Made by a program: the position numbers and the translations under genes
NCBI GenBank assembly: GCA_041490205.1
Contig: JBGPSQ010000042.1
Coordinates: 1-17,063, forward strand
Direction of reading: 5' to 3'
From: DATDDB01 sp041490205
Lineage (GTDB): Bacteria; Pseudomonadota; Gammaproteobacteria; Burkholderiales; Gallionellaceae
Length of the DNA stretch: 17,063 nt
Notes under the pieces: model-generated
Databases searched by the model: none
Seen by the model: the letters and a program-made list of their open reading frames with translations, nothing else
What the model was told of the DNA's origin: nothing
In this document: piece after piece, positions 1 to 6,043 of the stretch
Position numbering within the stretch: position 1 is the stretch's first letter
Layout of the letters: every line of letters starts with the position of its first letter

Positions 1-758
1 AGTCGCATATTTCAAGGCTGTCCCTTCCCAAAATCGGCTGGCATCTCGAGCCGCGCGATGACTTGCCCTACCTGGTTGAAAATGCGAAGCCGTACGACAT
101 ATACAACTCGTTCAGCCAGAAGGACGTGGATTTATTGGTGCAGGCCGGATATGACTGCCGCTACCTGAGCCATGCGGTCGATCTGGAGAAATTTTATTCT
201 GCAGCTGGGGCGGCTAGGAGTTTCGACCTGACATTTGTGGGCAACTGGAGCCCCTGGCGTGACGAAACGGTCAGGGCGGCCTTGGAGGTGACGACCAACA
301 TTGCGCTATATGGCGGGTACTGGGAGAAGAAAAGCTCCATTCCTAAAAATTTGCTGAAACAAATATACAAAGGAAAAGAGATCGTCGGAGCCGACCTTAA
401 TCGCCTGTTCAATTCGTCCAGAATAGTGCTGAATGCCTCTAGAACGCCTGGCAGTCATGGCCTCAACATGCGTTTCTTCGAAGTGCTGGCTGCCGGAAGT
501 CTGCTGCTGACAGATACAGTGCCTGAACTGGAGAAGCATTTTATGCCGGACACGCATCTGGTTGTGTACCGGAATACCGGGGAGCTTAAGCAACGTTTGG
601 CGGAACTTTTAGATGTCCCTGAAAAGCAGGATTTGATTCGCCACGCAGGGCAACGCTTGGTGATCGAACAACACCAATACCGATCAATGGCGCAGCACTT
701 TCTGGATCAATTTAACGAAATCCTGGCAAAGCGGCGAGCCGCCGCGCCGGTCCGATAA
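1..758 (+). CDS. CgeB-like glycosyltransferase, 5'-truncated by window edge
   Basis: The 3' part of a glycosyltransferase gene. The frame is open from base 3 without a stop, so the gene begins before the window; the TTG at 63 is not a credible start. The visible protein (about 251 residues) resembles the C-terminal half of GT-B enzymes with a Glyco_trans_1_2 domain (CgeB/DUF3880-like). It shows an acceptor-side segment reading GWHLEPRDDLPYLVENAK, a 'DLTFVGNWSPWR' strand, 'LNRLFNSSRIVLNASR', then 'GLNMRFFEVLAAGSLLLTD' and 'HLVVYRNTGELKQRLAELL'. The last segments are the usual nucleotide-sugar-binding region with the conserved R-x-F-E and G-x-L-L-T-D. The likely role is transfer of a sugar to a surface polysaccharide or glycoprotein; donor and acceptor cannot be read. 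It stops 5 bases before the end of a convergent GtrA-family gene, which fits a cell-surface sugar region. The family call is fairly sure, the substrate unknown. Confidence 0.75.
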   Translation, partial: SHISRLSLPKIGWHLEPRDDLPYLVENAKPYDIYNSFSQKDVDLLVQAGYDCRYLSHAVDLEKFYSAAGAARSFDLTFVGNWSPWRDETVRAALEVTTNIALYGGYWEKKSSIPKNLLKQIYKGKEIVGADLNRLFNSSRIVLNASRTPGSHGLNMRFFEVLAAGSLLLTDTVPELEKHFMPDTHLVVYRNTGELKQRLAELLDVPEKQDLIRHAGQRLVIEQHQYRSMAQHFLDQFNEILAKRRAAAPVR

Positions 759-763
759 TGAAG

Positions 764-1120
764 CTATTTCTTCAGGACGAAGCGGCTGGCCAGAAAAGTA
801 ACGGGTATCGTGACGACAATCACGCCCGCCATCGCCAGTTTCGGGTCCATGCCAGCCCGGATCAGGAGCCAGAGCACGAGTACACCCAAGCCATACTGGA
901 TAACGTAGACAAAAGGGAATTTCAGGAAGCTCGCTAGGCTGGGGCGTTTTTTGAACACGAAATGCACGTTCAGGAAATACGAAAGCACGATGCCTGCGCA
1001 ATAGGACAGGGTATACGCAGCAACAGGCGGCATGGCCAGCAGCAGCAGCAGGTACAGCAGGTAGCTGAACAGGGTGTTGGTGAGGCCAACCAGCAGGAAG
1101 CGGGTAAATTCTGTGCGCAT
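764..1120 (-). CDS. GtrA-family membrane protein
   Basis: A 118-residue very hydrophobic protein with four predicted membrane helices (about residues 8-28, 33-51, 67-87 and 95-112). The first helix carries the family signature 'FLLVGLTNTLFSYLLYLLLL', and 'NVHFVFKK' follows helix 2. This length and pattern are typical of GtrA-like proteins, some of which move undecaprenyl-phosphate-linked sugars across the inner membrane during O-antigen glucosylation or cell-wall glycan modification. Its end lies 5 bases from the end of the convergent glycosyltransferase gene, so the two are not co-transcribed, but both fit surface-glycan work. The start at 1120 has a long AT-containing leader shared with divergent apaH, and no strong ribosome binding site is visible. 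The exact lipid-linked substrate is unknown. Confidence 0.8.
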   Translation of the reverse strand: MRTEFTRFLLVGLTNTLFSYLLYLLLLLAMPPVAAYTLSYCAGIVLSYFLNVHFVFKKRPSLASFLKFPFVYVIQYGLGVLVLWLLIRAGMDPKLAMAGVIVVTIPVTFLASRFVLKK

Positions 1121-1149
1121 TTCAAACTATAAGAAGCAATGGAATTCTG

Positions 1150-1179
1150 TTACTGTTCAGCCTGAGAAGTGCATATTGT
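1150..1179 (+). promoter_or_regulatory. weak candidate promoter for apaH
   Basis: In the 84-base gap between the divergent GtrA gene and apaH, TTACTG (1150-1155) lies 18 bases from TATTGT (1174-1179), which is followed about 25 bases later by the apaH ATG. Both hexamers are only partial matches to the sigma-70 consensus. No start-site evidence exists in the sequence itself. Confidence 0.25.
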
Positions 1180-1204
1180 ACAGGGTTGAGGCGGAAAACA
1201 GCGC

Positions 1205-2026
1205 ATGGCGACATATGCCGTAGGCGACATTCAGGGGTGCGGCGTCGAACTCCGGCAATTGCTGGAGCAGATGCGCTTTGACCCCGCACAGGACAAGCTG
1301 TGGCTGGTGGGTGACCTGGTGAACCGCGGGCCGGATTCGCTGCAAGTGCTGCGTTTCATCAAGTCATTGGGCGACAGCGCCATTACCGTGCTGGGCAATC
1401 ATGACCTGCACCTGCTCGCCGTGGCCGAAGGTGCTGCCGAACTGCACCACACCGACACGCTGGATGAGGTGCTGAATGCCCATGACCGCGAGGAATTGCT
1501 GGCCTGGCTGCGCAGCCAGCGCCTGCTGCATGCCGAGAACGGCTATGTGCTGGTGCATGCCGGGCTGCTGCCACAATGGAGTGTTGAGCAGGCGGCCAGC
1601 CTGGCGCGCGAAGTGGAAAGCGCCTTGCGCAGCCCCGACTACGCAACTTTCCTTGAGCGCATGTACGGCAACGCCCCGCACGGCTGGGACGACGAGCTCA
1701 CCGGCTACAAGCGCTTGCGCGTGATCGTGAACGCTTTTACCCGCATGCGCATCTGCACCCCGCAAGGTGAAATGGAATTCAGGTTCAAGGGCGAGCTCGA
1801 GCATGTTCCGGAGGGTTACCTGCCCTGGTATGAGGTGCCCAAGCGCAAGAGCCGCAAGGATACGGTAATCTTCGGCCACTGGTCGGCGCTTGGGCTGAAA
1901 ATCGAATCGAACATCATCGCGCTGGACACCGGTTGCCTGTGGGGCGGCCCGATGAGCGCGATCCGGCTCGAAGACCGCAAGTTATTTCAGGTTGCGTGCG
2001 ACAATCCCGTTGCCAAGCATTGGTAG
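1205..2026 (+). CDS. apaH: symmetrical bis(5'-nucleosyl)-tetraphosphatase
   Basis: ApaH hydrolyses diadenosine tetraphosphate (Ap4A) to two ADP in the cytoplasm, limiting an alarmone that builds up under heat and oxidative stress; it can also act on Np4-capped RNA. The 273-residue length is normal. Metallophosphoesterase motifs are in order: GDIQGC (residues 7-12), GDLVNRGPDS (36-45) and GNHDLHL (64-70). Later come the histidine motif 'VLVHAGLLPQW' and a C-terminal 'VIFGHWSALG...ALDTGCLWGG' carrying the last metal-binding histidine and the family tail. The ATG at 1205 is preceded by GAGGCGG at a rather long spacing. A membrane hydrolase gene follows 25 bases downstream and may be co-transcribed. 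In gamma-proteobacteria apaH often follows ksgA and apaG; that linkage is absent here. Confidence 0.95.
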   Translation: MATYAVGDIQGCGVELRQLLEQMRFDPAQDKLWLVGDLVNRGPDSLQVLRFIKSLGDSAITVLGNHDLHLLAVAEGAAELHHTDTLDEVLNAHDREELLAWLRSQRLLHAENGYVLVHAGLLPQWSVEQAASLAREVESALRSPDYATFLERMYGNAPHGWDDELTGYKRLRVIVNAFTRMRICTPQGEMEFRFKGELEHVPEGYLPWYEVPKRKSRKDTVIFGHWSALGLKIESNIIALDTGCLWGGPMSAIRLEDRKLFQVACDNPVAKHW

Positions 2027-2051
2027 AATTACAGAACGCCTAAGCATAAAT

Positions 2052-2609
2052 ATGCCAACCGTCATTTCACATGCAGCCGTTCCATTAGCGATAGGTCTTG
2101 GATTGGGCAGCAACCTTGTCCCGAGGAGGCTGCTGCTGGCTGGCGTTGCCGCATCCATGGTTCCGGATATGGATGTGATCGGCCTTAAATTGGGAATCGC
2201 ATATGATCATGACATGGGGCATCGGGGCATCACCCACTCCATGCTTTTTGCGCTCATCTCGGGGCTTGCGGCATACTATCTCGCGCCGTGGCTCAAATCG
2301 CCTCCACGAAGAGCGGCGCTGTTCGTATTCATGGCGGGTTGGTCTCACGGCATTCTGGATATGTTCACGAATGGCGGCCTGGGGATAGCGTTCTTCTGGC
2401 CATTCTCGCACGAGCGCTACTTTCTGCCGTGGCGATTCATCGAGGTGTCGCCGCTGACGATGGAGAAGGTATTCAGCGCGCGAGGGCTGCAGGTCATGTA
2501 CTCTGAACTGAGATGGGTCTGGCTGCCATGCATATCCATTGGCCTTGCCCTGGCTGCCGCGCGTTATTGGGCGAAGCGGTTCAGACAGGTTGAAATGAAC
2601 CGTACCTGA
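2052..2609 (+). CDS. YdjM/DUF457-like membrane-bound metal-dependent hydrolase
   Basis: A 185-residue membrane protein matching the family of inner-membrane metal-dependent hydrolases (E. coli YdjM-like, LexA-regulated there). Conserved polar motifs lie between hydrophobic helices: H7 in 'VISHAAVPLA', VPDMD (37-41), GHRGITHS (56-63), and 'WSHGILDMFTNGG' (97-109) with H99 and D103, all likely metal ligands. A fourth segment, 'FFWPFSHERYFLPW', matches the family's Pfs motif region. The in-frame ATG at 1992 would overlap apaH and adds a non-homologous extension, so the ATG at 2052, which begins MPTVISHAA as relatives do, is the chosen start. The ribosome binding site is poor (CTAAGCATAAAT), suggesting low expression or coupling to apaH 25 bases upstream. 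The physiological substrate of this family is not established. Confidence 0.8.
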   Translation: MPTVISHAAVPLAIGLGLGSNLVPRRLLLAGVAASMVPDMDVIGLKLGIAYDHDMGHRGITHSMLFALISGLAAYYLAPWLKSPPRRAALFVFMAGWSHGILDMFTNGGLGIAFFWPFSHERYFLPWRFIEVSPLTMEKVFSARGLQVMYSELRWVWLPCISIGLALAAARYWAKRFRQVEMNRT

Positions 2610-2660
2610 CCGGGCGGCGCTCGGCGCAAACAAGAAACGTTTGGCCGGGCATGGCGGGAC

Positions 2661-2921
2661 TTAATATCTGCGACGCTGCGGGGGAGGAGCGGATCCGCGG
2701 GTCTCGATGTGGCGGAAGGTGATGCGCCCCTTGCTCATGTCGTAGGGGGAAAGCTCAAGGGAAACCTTGTCGCCCGCGATGATGCGGATATGATTCTTGC
2801 GCATCTTGCCTGCGCTATAAGCTGTGAGGACGTGGCCATTTTCCAGCGTCACGCGGAAGCGTGAGTCAGGCAGGACTTCATCCACCACGCCATTCATTTC
2901 AAGCAGTTCTTCTTTGGCCAT
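2661..2921 (-). CDS. infA: translation initiation factor IF-1 (second-copy type)
   Basis: An 86-residue S1/OB-fold protein that binds the ribosomal A site with IF-2 and IF-3 during initiation. The core 'MAKEELLEMNGVVDEVLPDSRF' through 'NGHVLTAYSAGKMRKNHIRIIAGDKVSLELSPYDMSKGRITFRH' is unmistakable IF-1. Compared with the usual ~72-residue form it has a C-terminal extension rich in Pro and Arg (GSAPPPQRRRY), which resembles the additional infA copy found in many betaproteobacteria outside the ribosomal-protein operon. The ATG at 2921 is preferred because GGAGG lies 7 bases upstream; an in-frame ATG 6 bases earlier is too close to it. It lies downstream of a cold-shock gene on the same strand with a terminator hairpin between, so it probably gets partial read-through and shares cold or stress control. 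Confidence 0.93.
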   Translation of the reverse strand: MAKEELLEMNGVVDEVLPDSRFRVTLENGHVLTAYSAGKMRKNHIRIIAGDKVSLELSPYDMSKGRITFRHIETRGSAPPPQRRRY

Positions 2922-2937
2922 GTTCATGCCTCCAAAA

Positions 2938-2975
2938 GTTGAAAAGGAAAAGCCCGGCACAGGCCGGGCTTTTCC
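2938..2975 (-). terminator. intrinsic terminator or attenuator between csp and infA
   Basis: A perfect 13-bp stem, GGAAAAGCCCGGC (2946-2958) with GCCGGGCTTTTCC (2963-2975), closes a 4-base loop. Read on the minus strand the stem ends in CTTTTCC followed by TTTTC. It lies after the cold-shock gene and 25 bases before the infA start, so it should end most csp transcripts and let a fraction run into infA. The stem is also A/T-flanked on the other side and could act in both directions. Confidence 0.75.
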
Positions 2976-3030
2976 GGTAGAGCCGGTCTGAACCGAGGTC
3001 CGGGCCGAGACTCTGGTAGACCAGAACCGC

Positions 3031-3237
3031 TTATTCCGCAGCGCGGATGTTGGACGCCTGCTGCCCTTTGGGGCCGGTGGTGACGTCGAAGCTAACGCGT
3101 TGTCCTTCGGTCAGGGTTTTGAATCCCGAGCCCTGGATTGCGGAAAAATGGGCGAACAGATCATTGCCGCCGTTTTCCGGGGTAATGAAGCCGAAGCCCT
3201 TGGAATCGTTAAACCACTTTACAGTACCTGTTGACAT
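3031..3237 (-). CDS. CspA-family cold-shock protein
   Basis: A 68-residue single cold-shock domain protein that binds single-stranded RNA/DNA as a chaperone. RNP-1 'KGFGFITPE' and RNP-2 'DLFAHFSAI' are both intact, with the usual N-terminal 'GTVKWFNDSKGFGFI' and C-terminal 'KGPQASNI'-like segment (here 'GPKGQQASNIRAAE'). The ATG at 3237 gives the normal family start (MSTGTVKWF); AAGGAG sits 9 bases upstream. The in-frame ATG at 3282 lies inside the leader and would add an unrelated tail. It has a long structured leader and a terminator after it, and infA follows. Which of the several csp paralogues it is cannot be told from the sequence. Confidence 0.95.
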   Translation of the reverse strand: MSTGTVKWFNDSKGFGFITPENGGNDLFAHFSAIQGSGFKTLTEGQRVSFDVTTGPKGQQASNIRAAE

Positions 3238-3394
3238 ATCTTGAAACTCCTTAAAAACAAATAAAGGGGCCTTGCAATACAAAAAGATCCGGCCCCGTAG
3301 GGGCGAAGGTCAAGACGACAACGTGATGAAGGAAAGGATACCGCGTAGCGCGGGTACAGAACCAGACAGCAATGACAGAACTTGAGAATCGCTG
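3238..3394 (-). promoter_or_regulatory. long structured 5' leader of the cold-shock gene
   Basis: If the promoter at 3401-3429 is right, the csp mRNA has a leader of about 157 nt. Near its 3' end, plus-strand GCCCC (3292-3296) can pair with GGGGC (3300-3304) across a 3-base loop, or GGCCCC (3291-3296) can pair with GGGGCC (3266-3271) across a 19-base loop. The two pairings exclude each other. On the mRNA strand the second is followed by TTTATTTGTTTTT and then AAGGAG. A further imperfect hairpin is at about 3339-3356 (TACCGCG with CGCGGGTA on the plus strand). Long leaders that refold with temperature are known for cspA; here it is inference from base pairing. Confidence 0.4.
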
Positions 3395-3400
3395 CCGCGC

Positions 3401-3429
3401 ACTATGCGCTATATCCGACAGAATAGCAA
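3401..3429 (-). promoter_or_regulatory. candidate sigma-70 promoter of the cold-shock gene
   Basis: Read on the minus strand, TTGCTA (3429-3424) and CATAGT (3406-3401) are separated by exactly 17 bases. Each matches four of six consensus positions. Transcription would begin near 3394, in the gap between the ends of cbbR (3487) and csp. Confidence 0.4.
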
Positions 3430-3486
3430 GGGAAATCTTCGCAGCGTCCAAGATCGGGAAATTTGCTGCCCAAGAGGTGTGCCGCA

Positions 3487-4422
3487 TCATTTTCGATGCT
3501 GTTTCGTTGCCACGACGCTGGGGGCCGTGAGTTTTTCCGCTTCATCCAGCAAAAATTGCTTGAATGCCTGCGCCGCGCCTGAAAGACGCTTGTTCTTGCG
3601 GTGCACGATGTACCAATGGCGCACGATGGGAAAATGCTCCGCATCCAGGATGGCGAGCCTGCCGGTCTCCAGTTCCAGTTCGATGCTTTGGCGAGAGATG
3701 ATGCCCAGCCCCATGCCTGCCTGCACCGACTGTTTGATGGCTTCGTTGGTATCCATCTCCATGCTGGAAGCCAGGCGGAGGCGGTAATTGGCAAAGAAGC
3801 GCTCCGCCACGCCGCGCGTGCCTGAGCCTGGTTCGCGCAACAAAAAAGTCTCCTGCGCCAGTTGGGCGGGCTTGATGTGTTTCTTGCGCGCCAGCGGGTG
3901 CTCAGGTGATGCAATGACCACCAGCGGATTTTGCAGGAAGGATTCCGCCAGCATCTCGGCGCCCTCCGTAGGGCGCCCCATGATGGCGAGGTCGGCGCGG
4001 TTTTCGTCTAGCTGCTTGATCACCGCATCGCGGTTGGCTACATGCACGCTCACCTGGATGCCGGGATGCTGCTGAAAGAACTTGGCCAGCAACTGCGGCA
4101 TGAAATAGTTGGCCGAACTGACCACCGCAATGTTCAGGCGCCCCCTCGCCAGCCCCTTCATCTCGCCGAACACGCCTTCCATTTCTTCCAGTTGTTGCAG
4201 GATGCCCCGGCTGTAGTGCAGCAGTTCGCGCCCGGCCTCGGTGAGATAAAGCCTCTTGCCTACCTGCTCGAACAAAGGAAGCCCGATTGCCTCCTCGGTC
4301 TGCTTGATTTGCATGGAAACAGCGGGCTGCGACAAATACAGCTCTCCCGCCGCAAGCGTATGGCTCAAGTGGCGGGCGACGCTTTCAAAGACCTGAAGCT
4401 GGCGCAGGGTGATGGGCAACAT
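3487..4422 (-). CDS. cbbR: LysR-type regulator of the Calvin-cycle genes
   Basis: A 311-residue LysR-family transcription factor divergent from cbbM. The winged helix-turn-helix occupies about residues 4-63 ('TLRQLQVFESVARHLSHTLA', 'LYLSQPAVSMQIKQTEEAIG', 'LFEQVGKRLYLTEAGRELL'), matching CbbR proteins closely. The effector-binding domain spans about 90-295 ('RGRLNIAVVSSANYFMPQLL', 'DLAIMGRP', 'LLREPGSGTRGVAERFF', 'GMGLGIISRQSIELELETG'). CbbR proteins activate cbb operons in response to metabolites such as NADPH or RuBP and repress themselves. Its start is 130 bases from cbbM with a clear operator between. There is no Shine-Dalgarno sequence before the ATG, and a TATAGAAT -10-like stretch ends only about 10 bases upstream, so the mRNA may be leaderless or nearly so. 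Confidence 0.93.
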   Translation of the reverse strand: MLPITLRQLQVFESVARHLSHTLAAGELYLSQPAVSMQIKQTEEAIGLPLFEQVGKRLYLTEAGRELLHYSRGILQQLEEMEGVFGEMKGLARGRLNIAVVSSANYFMPQLLAKFFQQHPGIQVSVHVANRDAVIKQLDENRADLAIMGRPTEGAEMLAESFLQNPLVVIASPEHPLARKKHIKPAQLAQETFLLREPGSGTRGVAERFFANYRLRLASSMEMDTNEAIKQSVQAGMGLGIISRQSIELELETGRLAILDAEHFPIVRHWYIVHRKNKRLSGAAQAFKQFLLDEAEKLTAPSVVATKQHRK

Positions 4423-4439
4423 GATGACCGGATTCTATA

Positions 4440-4458
4440 CCATAAGCATTGCTTATGG
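4440..4458. promoter_or_regulatory. CbbR primary binding site (T-N11-A palindrome)
   Basis: A perfect 8-bp inverted repeat, CCATAAGC-ATT-GCTTATGG, contains the LysR-type core T-N11-A (TAAGCATTGCTTA). It lies between divergent cbbR and cbbM and directly beside the -10-like TATAGA of cbbR (4434-4439, minus strand). This is the expected recognition site for CbbR, combining activation of cbbM with autorepression. Confidence 0.6.
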
Positions 4459-4460
4459 AT

Positions 4461-4477
4461 TCAATAATAATATTTGA
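4461..4477. promoter_or_regulatory. possible CbbR activation half-site
   Basis: An imperfect AT-rich palindrome, TCAA-N9-TTGA, is centred 20 bp (two helical turns) from the centre of the 4440-4458 palindrome and just upstream of the cbbM -10-like element. The spacing fits the recognition-site plus activation-site layout of LysR regulators. The arms are short, so chance is possible in such AT-rich DNA. Confidence 0.3.
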
Positions 4478-4485
4478 CTGTTATT

Positions 4486-4491
4486 TATGAT
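4486..4491 (+). promoter_or_regulatory. candidate -10 box of cbbM
   Basis: TATGAT matches five of six positions of the -10 consensus, with no good -35 at 16-18 bases upstream, as expected of an activator-dependent promoter overlapped by the CbbR sites. The leader to the cbbM ATG would be about 55 bases. Confidence 0.35.
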
Positions 4492-4552
4492 TGGCGGGGG
4501 GTACAGTGCGCACCGTAGCAACAAATTCAACCAACGACGAGAGACTACTGAC

Positions 4553-5932
4553 ATGGATCAATCAGCACGTTACGCAGACCTGAGCCTCAAGGAAGACGAC
4601 CTGATCAAGGGCGGCAAGCACATCCTGGTCGCCTACAAGATGAAGCCCAAGGGCGGTCTGGGTTATCTGGAGGCAGCTGCACACTTTGCGGCTGAATCTT
4701 CCACGGGCACCAACGTGGAAGTTTCCACCACCGACGAATTCACCAAGGGCGTTGACGCGCTGGTTTATCACATCGACGAAGCCACCGAAGACATGCGCAT
4801 CGCATATCCGCTGGAACTGTTCGACCGCAACGTGATTGACGGCCGCATGATGCTGGTGTCCTTCCTGACGCTGGCGATTGGTAACAACCAAGGCATGGGC
4901 GACATCGAGCACGCCAAGATGATTGACTTCTACGTGCCAGAAGAAGCCATTCGCCAGTTCGACTGCCCGGCCACCAACATCGAAGACCTGTGGCGTATCC
5001 TCGGTCGTCCAGTTAAGGACGGCGGTTACATTTCCGGCACCATCATCAAGCCTAAGTTGGGTCTGCGTCCTGAGCCTTTCGCCAAGGCAGCCTACCAGTT
5101 CTGGCTGGGTGGCGACTTCATCAAGAACGATGAGCCGCAAGGCAACCAAGTGTTCGCCCCGATCAAGAAAGTGCTGCCGCTGGTATATGACGCGATGAAG
5201 CGCGCGATGGACGAAACCGGCCAAGCCAAGCTGTTCTCCATGAACATCACCGCCGACGACCATTACGAAATGTGTGCCCGCGCTGACTTCGCGCTGGAAA
5301 CCTTCGGCACGGACGCGAACAAGCTTGCCTTCCTGGTGGACGGCTTCGTGGGCGGCCCCGGCATGGTGACCACCGCCCGCCGTCAGTATGCCAACCAGTT
5401 CCTGCACTACCACCGCGCTGGTCACGGCATGGTGACCTCTCCTTCTGCCAAGCGCGGCTACACCGCCTTTGTGCTGGCGAAGATGTCGCGTCTGCAAGGT
5501 GCCTCCGGCATCCACGTCGGCACCATGGGCTACGGCAAGATGGAAGGTGAAGGCGACGACAAGATCATCGCTTACATGATTGAGCGCGACGAGTGCCAAG
5601 GCCCGGTCTACTTCCAGAAGTGGTACGGCGTGAAGGCGACCACCCCAATTATCTCCGGCGGCATGAATGCGCTGCGTCTGCCAGGTTTCTTTGAGAACCT
5701 CGGCCACGGCAACGTGATCAACACCGCAGGCGGCGGAGCTTACGGTCACATTGACAGCCCGGCAGCAGGTGCGATCTCCCTGCGTCAGTCTTACGAGTGC
5801 TGGAAGGCTGGTGCCGATCCGATCGAATGGGCCAAGACACACAAGGAATTCGCCCGTGCGTTCGAGTCGTTCCCGAAAGATGCCGACAAGATTTTCCCCG
5901 GCTGGCGTCAAAAGCTGGGCGTTCACAAGTAA
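4553..5932 (+). CDS. cbbM: ribulose-1,5-bisphosphate carboxylase/oxygenase, form II
   Basis: CbbM carboxylates ribulose 1,5-bisphosphate to two 3-phosphoglycerate, the CO2-fixing step of the Calvin cycle; form II enzymes are large-subunit-only oligomers. The 459 residues line up with the Rhodospirillum rubrum numbering: E48, N111, K166 in GTIIKPKLG, carbamylated K191 with D193 and E194 in 'GGDFIKNDEPQGN', H287 in 'FLHYHRAGHG', and loop-6 K329 in 'GTMGYGKMEG'. All catalytic residues are present, so the enzyme should be active. The ATG at 4553 (MDQSARYADL) is the family start; the upstream in-frame ATG at 4487 adds 22 residues lying in promoter DNA. The ribosome binding site is modest (GAGAG). 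cbbR is divergent upstream, and a strong terminator separates it from cbbQ. Form II enzymes have low CO2/O2 specificity, which suggests low-oxygen, CO2-rich growth. Confidence 0.98.
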   Translation: MDQSARYADLSLKEDDLIKGGKHILVAYKMKPKGGLGYLEAAAHFAAESSTGTNVEVSTTDEFTKGVDALVYHIDEATEDMRIAYPLELFDRNVIDGRMMLVSFLTLAIGNNQGMGDIEHAKMIDFYVPEEAIRQFDCPATNIEDLWRILGRPVKDGGYISGTIIKPKLGLRPEPFAKAAYQFWLGGDFIKNDEPQGNQVFAPIKKVLPLVYDAMKRAMDETGQAKLFSMNITADDHYEMCARADFALETFGTDANKLAFLVDGFVGGPGMVTTARRQYANQFLHYHRAGHGMVTSPSAKRGYTAFVLAKMSRLQGASGIHVGTMGYGKMEGEGDDKIIAYMIERDECQGPVYFQKWYGVKATTPIISGGMNALRLPGFFENLGHGNVINTAGGGAYGHIDSPAAGAISLRQSYECWKAGADPIEWAKTHKEFARAFESFPKDADKIFPGWRQKLGVHK

Positions 5933-5955
5933 GACGAACGTTTGGCAGTAATAAG

Positions 5956-5990
5956 AAAGCCCCTGCAGGAAATCTTCAGGGGCTTTTTTT
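5956..5990 (+). terminator. intrinsic terminator after cbbM
   Basis: AAAGCCCCTG (5956-5965) and CAGGGGCTTT (5977-5986) form a 10-bp stem over an 11-base loop and run into a seven-T tract (5984-5990). It lies 24 bases after cbbM and about 54 bases before cbbQ, so it should make cbbM mRNA much more abundant than cbbQ-cbbO mRNA. Confidence 0.9.
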
Positions 5991-6043
5991 AACCGGGTCT
6001 GCCTGAGTTATTTAGTCAGGTAATGCGACAAGCGAGGAACATG

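Noticed and set aside
2610..2660. Bidirectional terminator between the YdjM-like gene and infA
   Set aside because: GCAAAC/GTTTGGC pairing is short and imperfect, with no T run on either strand.
4562..5926. A 454-codon open frame antisense to cbbM
   Set aside because: It mirrors strong codon bias in a highly expressed gene; the product resembles no protein and has no ribosome binding site, while cbbM on the plus strand is certain.
6002..6020. CCTGA/TCAGG hairpin before cbbQ as a regulatory element
   Set aside because: A 5-bp stem over a 9-base loop is expected by chance; no other support.
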